A stretch of DNA of 64,000 nucleotides from Shimia sp. (GTDB lineage: Bacteria > Pseudomonadota > Alphaproteobacteria > Rhodobacterales > Rhodobacteraceae), in contig NZ_JAKVCW010000005.1 in the NCBI RefSeq assembly GCF_022448905.1, forward strand, positions 62,001-126,000, read 5' to 3'. A program made the position numbers and the translations under genes. How positions within the stretch are numbered: position 1 is the stretch's first letter; each line of letters opens with the position of its first letter. The notes beneath the pieces were generated by a model. The model saw only the letters and a program-made list of their open reading frames with translations. It ran no database searches and had not been told where the DNA came from. Of the stretch, positions 62,061 to 64,000 are shown in pieces.

Positions 62061-63158
62061 TCAGGCGGCGCGCTGTGCCGCCAAGGTGAGTGCATCAAAC
62101 TCCCGCAGGACTGGAAACGCAGTGCGCGAGTGTTCCGGCAACAACCGCCGCGGATAGCCCGACAGCAGGCTGGCGCTCAGCAAGTCCCGCCGACGGCGCA
62201 TCCGTCCCACATCCATACTTTCCACATAGGTATCGGCAGCCAAAATCGCTTCGTGATTGGGCAACAGAAGCTGGCAATAGGTCACCAAAGGCGCAGTGCC
62301 ACCATTTTCCGCAGCATTGCCGTGCAGCAGATGCCCGGCCGGGACCAAGACAAACTCGGAGCCAAACATATACTCCACCCGACTGCCGCCAATTAGCAGA
62401 CGCTGGGTTGGGCTGGTGACAATGTCGCGGCTGAGCCCAAAGTACGGGGCGCGCAACCGGATCGGGGCAAAATGCCCTGAGGCTGGCACGGTCCGGCGGA
62501 TGTTGGCCAGAACCGGGACTAGATCACCAGAGGGTGTCTGCACCACGTCACCGCGTTTGAGGTCTCCCACCTTACGATAGCCCTGCGCGGTCATCACCGG
62601 GGTGTCTTCCGACAGGCTGGGCATGGGGCCAATCGGCTCAATGCGATTTGAATAGGCAATGTAGGACAAATCGCTGGACAACACCCGTGCATCATCGTCC
62701 TGCACAGTTTCCCGGATTTCGGCAGGCGTGAGCGCCACAGGGCGGGACAAAGTCCGCACAGCCACACGCCAGGTGCCAGGCTGCTCCACTGCCAGTCGAC
62801 CGACATTGGCTGGCACATCCCAAGAATAGGTCACCCGCAACACATCCGCACGCCCGCCGGTGTCCAGATTGACCGCCACATGCGCCGTGCGGCTGCCGCG
62901 ATTGAGCACCAGCACCACGCCACCGCCGGGCACCGCTTGCAAAGACAGGCGAAAGCCGCTGCCGGTTTGAGACGCCATACCCATAAGCGTTTGTGGTCGA
63001 TCATAGGGCGACACCCGCGTTTCCACGACCATACTGCCCCTTGGCAACGGCGTGCCAGACAGCGCCTGAGGGTCTGTGGTGGCTGTCCCAAGCGGATGGG
63101 CCACGCCGTTGAGGTCGCACAGGGCGTGCCGTTTGTTCCAAAGGGCAATCCAGCTCAT
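62061..63158 (-). CDS. Hint-domain protein lacking the nucleophilic cysteine
   Basis: 365 aa. An N-terminal beta-rich region (about 1-165; VVLVLNRGSRTAHVAVNLD) resembles a laminin G/concanavalin-like domain. The Hint region follows at about 180 (PSLSEDTPVMTAQGYRKVGDLKRGD) and shows Ser where the family has the N-terminal Cys, with TSPTQRLLIGGSRVEYMFG and later LLPNHEAI. Self-cleavage is therefore unlikely unless serine can substitute. Starts 3 nt after the stop of the next Hint gene on the same strand. Confidence 0.8.
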   Translation of the reverse strand: MSWIALWNKRHALCDLNGVAHPLGTATTDPQALSGTPLPRGSMVVETRVSPYDRPQTLMGMASQTGSGFRLSLQAVPGGGVVLVLNRGSRTAHVAVNLDTGGRADVLRVTYSWDVPANVGRLAVEQPGTWRVAVRTLSRPVALTPAEIRETVQDDDARVLSSDLSYIAYSNRIEPIGPMPSLSEDTPVMTAQGYRKVGDLKRGDVVQTPSGDLVPVLANIRRTVPASGHFAPIRLRAPYFGLSRDIVTSPTQRLLIGGSRVEYMFGSEFVLVPAGHLLHGNAAENGGTAPLVTYCQLLLPNHEAILAADTYVESMDVGRMRRRRDLLSASLLSGYPRRLLPEHSRTAFPVLREFDALTLAAQRAA

Positions 63159-63161
63159 CGT

Positions 63162-64000
63162 TTAGACCTCGCCAAAGGCAATTTGCGACAGCGTGGCCAC
63201 CTCAAAGCTGCGCAAGCCGCGCCGTGCCATTTGCCCGTAACCTTCGCCAGACACCGGATCGAGTTCTGGGAACAAGGCACAGATCTCTGCAACAATCTCC
63301 GGCTCAAAACTGCTCGCAGTCTGTGGCCCCGGCAAGTAGCTCTCCGTCATCAGCTTTTCGGAATAAATGATCTGATGGTCATCAAACAGAAGATGCACAT
63401 ATTCCACCTCGCCGCCGGGCACTTGGCGGATGGTCTTGTCATTCACCAGATCGCGCGCGGCCACCAATACCTCTTCTTCGCCAAACAACAGTTCGGCCCA
63501 GGCATTTCGGATCAGCACCCGATGCAGCGGGGAGAGCAACAATTCGCGGTGGTTGCCAAGGGTGTTGGCCATAATCCGGATCGGCGCCATGGCGCCTTCT
63601 GCCGCCACTTTGCGCCGTCCCATCCAGCGCAGCGGTTGGGGGCCATTGTCCACGGTTTCGACCAAGTCCCCCACGTTTAGGCACTCAATGGGCACCTCAC
63701 CAAATGGCGTGCGGATGAAGGTGCCCACTGTGAAACAAGGTGCTTGATTGATCTTGATATAGCCAACATCGGTCGTGCCGTTGCCGTCATCAATGGTGTA
63801 GGTCAGGTTGAGCTGCTCTTCGTCGCTGTCGCCTTCAAAGGTGATGGTGCCGTCGCCATTCACCGTAATGATCTGCCCGCTGGGCAAGGTGATCGGGCTG
63901 CCAACGGTGACCGGTTGCCCGGAAATATGCGTGATGGTGATGGAATTGCCGGTGTTGTTCACGTCATTGGCCAGCACATCAATGGTGCGGGTGCCATCAA
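63162..64000 (-). CDS. Cadherin-like repeat / Hint-domain protein (5' end beyond the right edge)
   Basis: About 279 codons visible; the frame is open to base 64000. It begins with the end of a VLAND-type repeat (TIDVLANDVNNTGNSITITHI), then a beta-rich segment, then a Hint domain with Cys in APCFTVGTFIRTPFGEVP, LLSPLHRVLIRNAWAELLFG and DLVNDKTIRQVPGGEVEYVHLLF. Strongly similar in design to the 59741 protein, indicating gene duplication. The true start is outside the window. Confidence 0.85.
   Translation of the reverse strand, partial: DGTRTIDVLANDVNNTGNSITITHISGQPVTVGSPITLPSGQIITVNGDGTITFEGDSDEEQLNLTYTIDDGNGTTDVGYIKINQAPCFTVGTFIRTPFGEVPIECLNVGDLVETVDNGPQPLRWMGRRKVAAEGAMAPIRIMANTLGNHRELLLSPLHRVLIRNAWAELLFGEEEVLVAARDLVNDKTIRQVPGGEVEYVHLLFDDHQIIYSEKLMTESYLPGPQTASSFEPEIVAEICALFPELDPVSGEGYGQMARRGLRSFEVATLSQIAFGEV

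Overview
The window looks like a chromosomal segment of a marine Roseobacter-group alphaproteobacterium (Rhodobacteraceae). This is inferred from the aglEFGAK alpha-glucoside transporter with a LacI-type regulator, the serC/serA pair with a serC-leader-like hairpin, an invasion-associated-locus-B protein, several Hint-domain proteins, and RlmN and DapD sequences of the type seen in that group. No rRNA, CRISPR array, prophage or plasmid functions were seen. One tRNA (Thr, anticodon CGT) is present.

Layout. 1-3130: a hybrid histidine kinase (cut by the left edge) and a PhnD-like periplasmic binding protein, probably one sensory unit. 3402-12663: alpha-glucoside uptake and hydrolysis (aglE-F-G-A-K, minus strand), divergent from a LacI regulator and a GH1 beta-glucosidase, with two perfect palindromic operators in the divergent promoter. 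12664-24016: an eleven-gene minus-strand operon for amino-sugar uptake and catabolism (ABC transporter, Gfo/Idh oxidoreductase, two SIS-domain proteins, ROK kinase, GatZ/KbaZ-like protein, NagA, CutC), divergent from a GntR/UTRA regulator and a cytoplasmic GH20 hexosaminidase (24219-26772). 26784-34321: tRNA-Thr, an orphan OppF-like ATPase with degenerate motifs, a metallophosphatase, a ClpP-like protease and serine biosynthesis (serA, serC, serB) with a lactate dehydrogenase. 34325-39299: a TSUP permease, then three translationally coupled genes for a teichoic-acid-like, probably ribitol-phosphate-containing surface polymer. 39446-44571: housekeeping genes (asparaginase, IalB, Hint protein, WYL regulator, RlmN). 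44823-51229: a sialic/nonulosonic acid locus (TPR plus MptE/GT42-like protein, IMPase-like phosphatase, an MptE-like/NeuB fusion, a NeuA-like cytidylyltransferase). 51334-52564: a complete IS3-family element with 3-bp target duplication, followed by the decayed end of an IS5-type transposase. 53430-59630: Crp/Fnr regulator, small membrane and hypothetical proteins, LOG-family protein, threonine dehydratase-like protein, dapD, LysE exporter and a prokaryotic glutamate-receptor-like channel. 59741-64000: three Hint-domain proteins, the last cut by the right edge.

The left 27 kb can be read as one carbohydrate-scavenging region: alpha- and beta-glucosides enter the agl module, and GlcNAc (perhaps also GalNAc) from chitin or glycoconjugates enters the nag module. 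The two glycan islands (35.4-39.3 and 44.8-51.2 kb) are by eye more AT-rich than their neighbours, use coupled or overlapping genes and are flanked by IS material, consistent with horizontally acquired surface-polysaccharide functions. The most unusual items are the MptE-like/NeuB fusion without a SAF domain, the orphan ATPase in which nearly every catalytic motif is altered, the channel with a non-canonical pore filter, the degenerate receiver in the hybrid kinase, and the GatZ- and CutC-containing amino-sugar operon.
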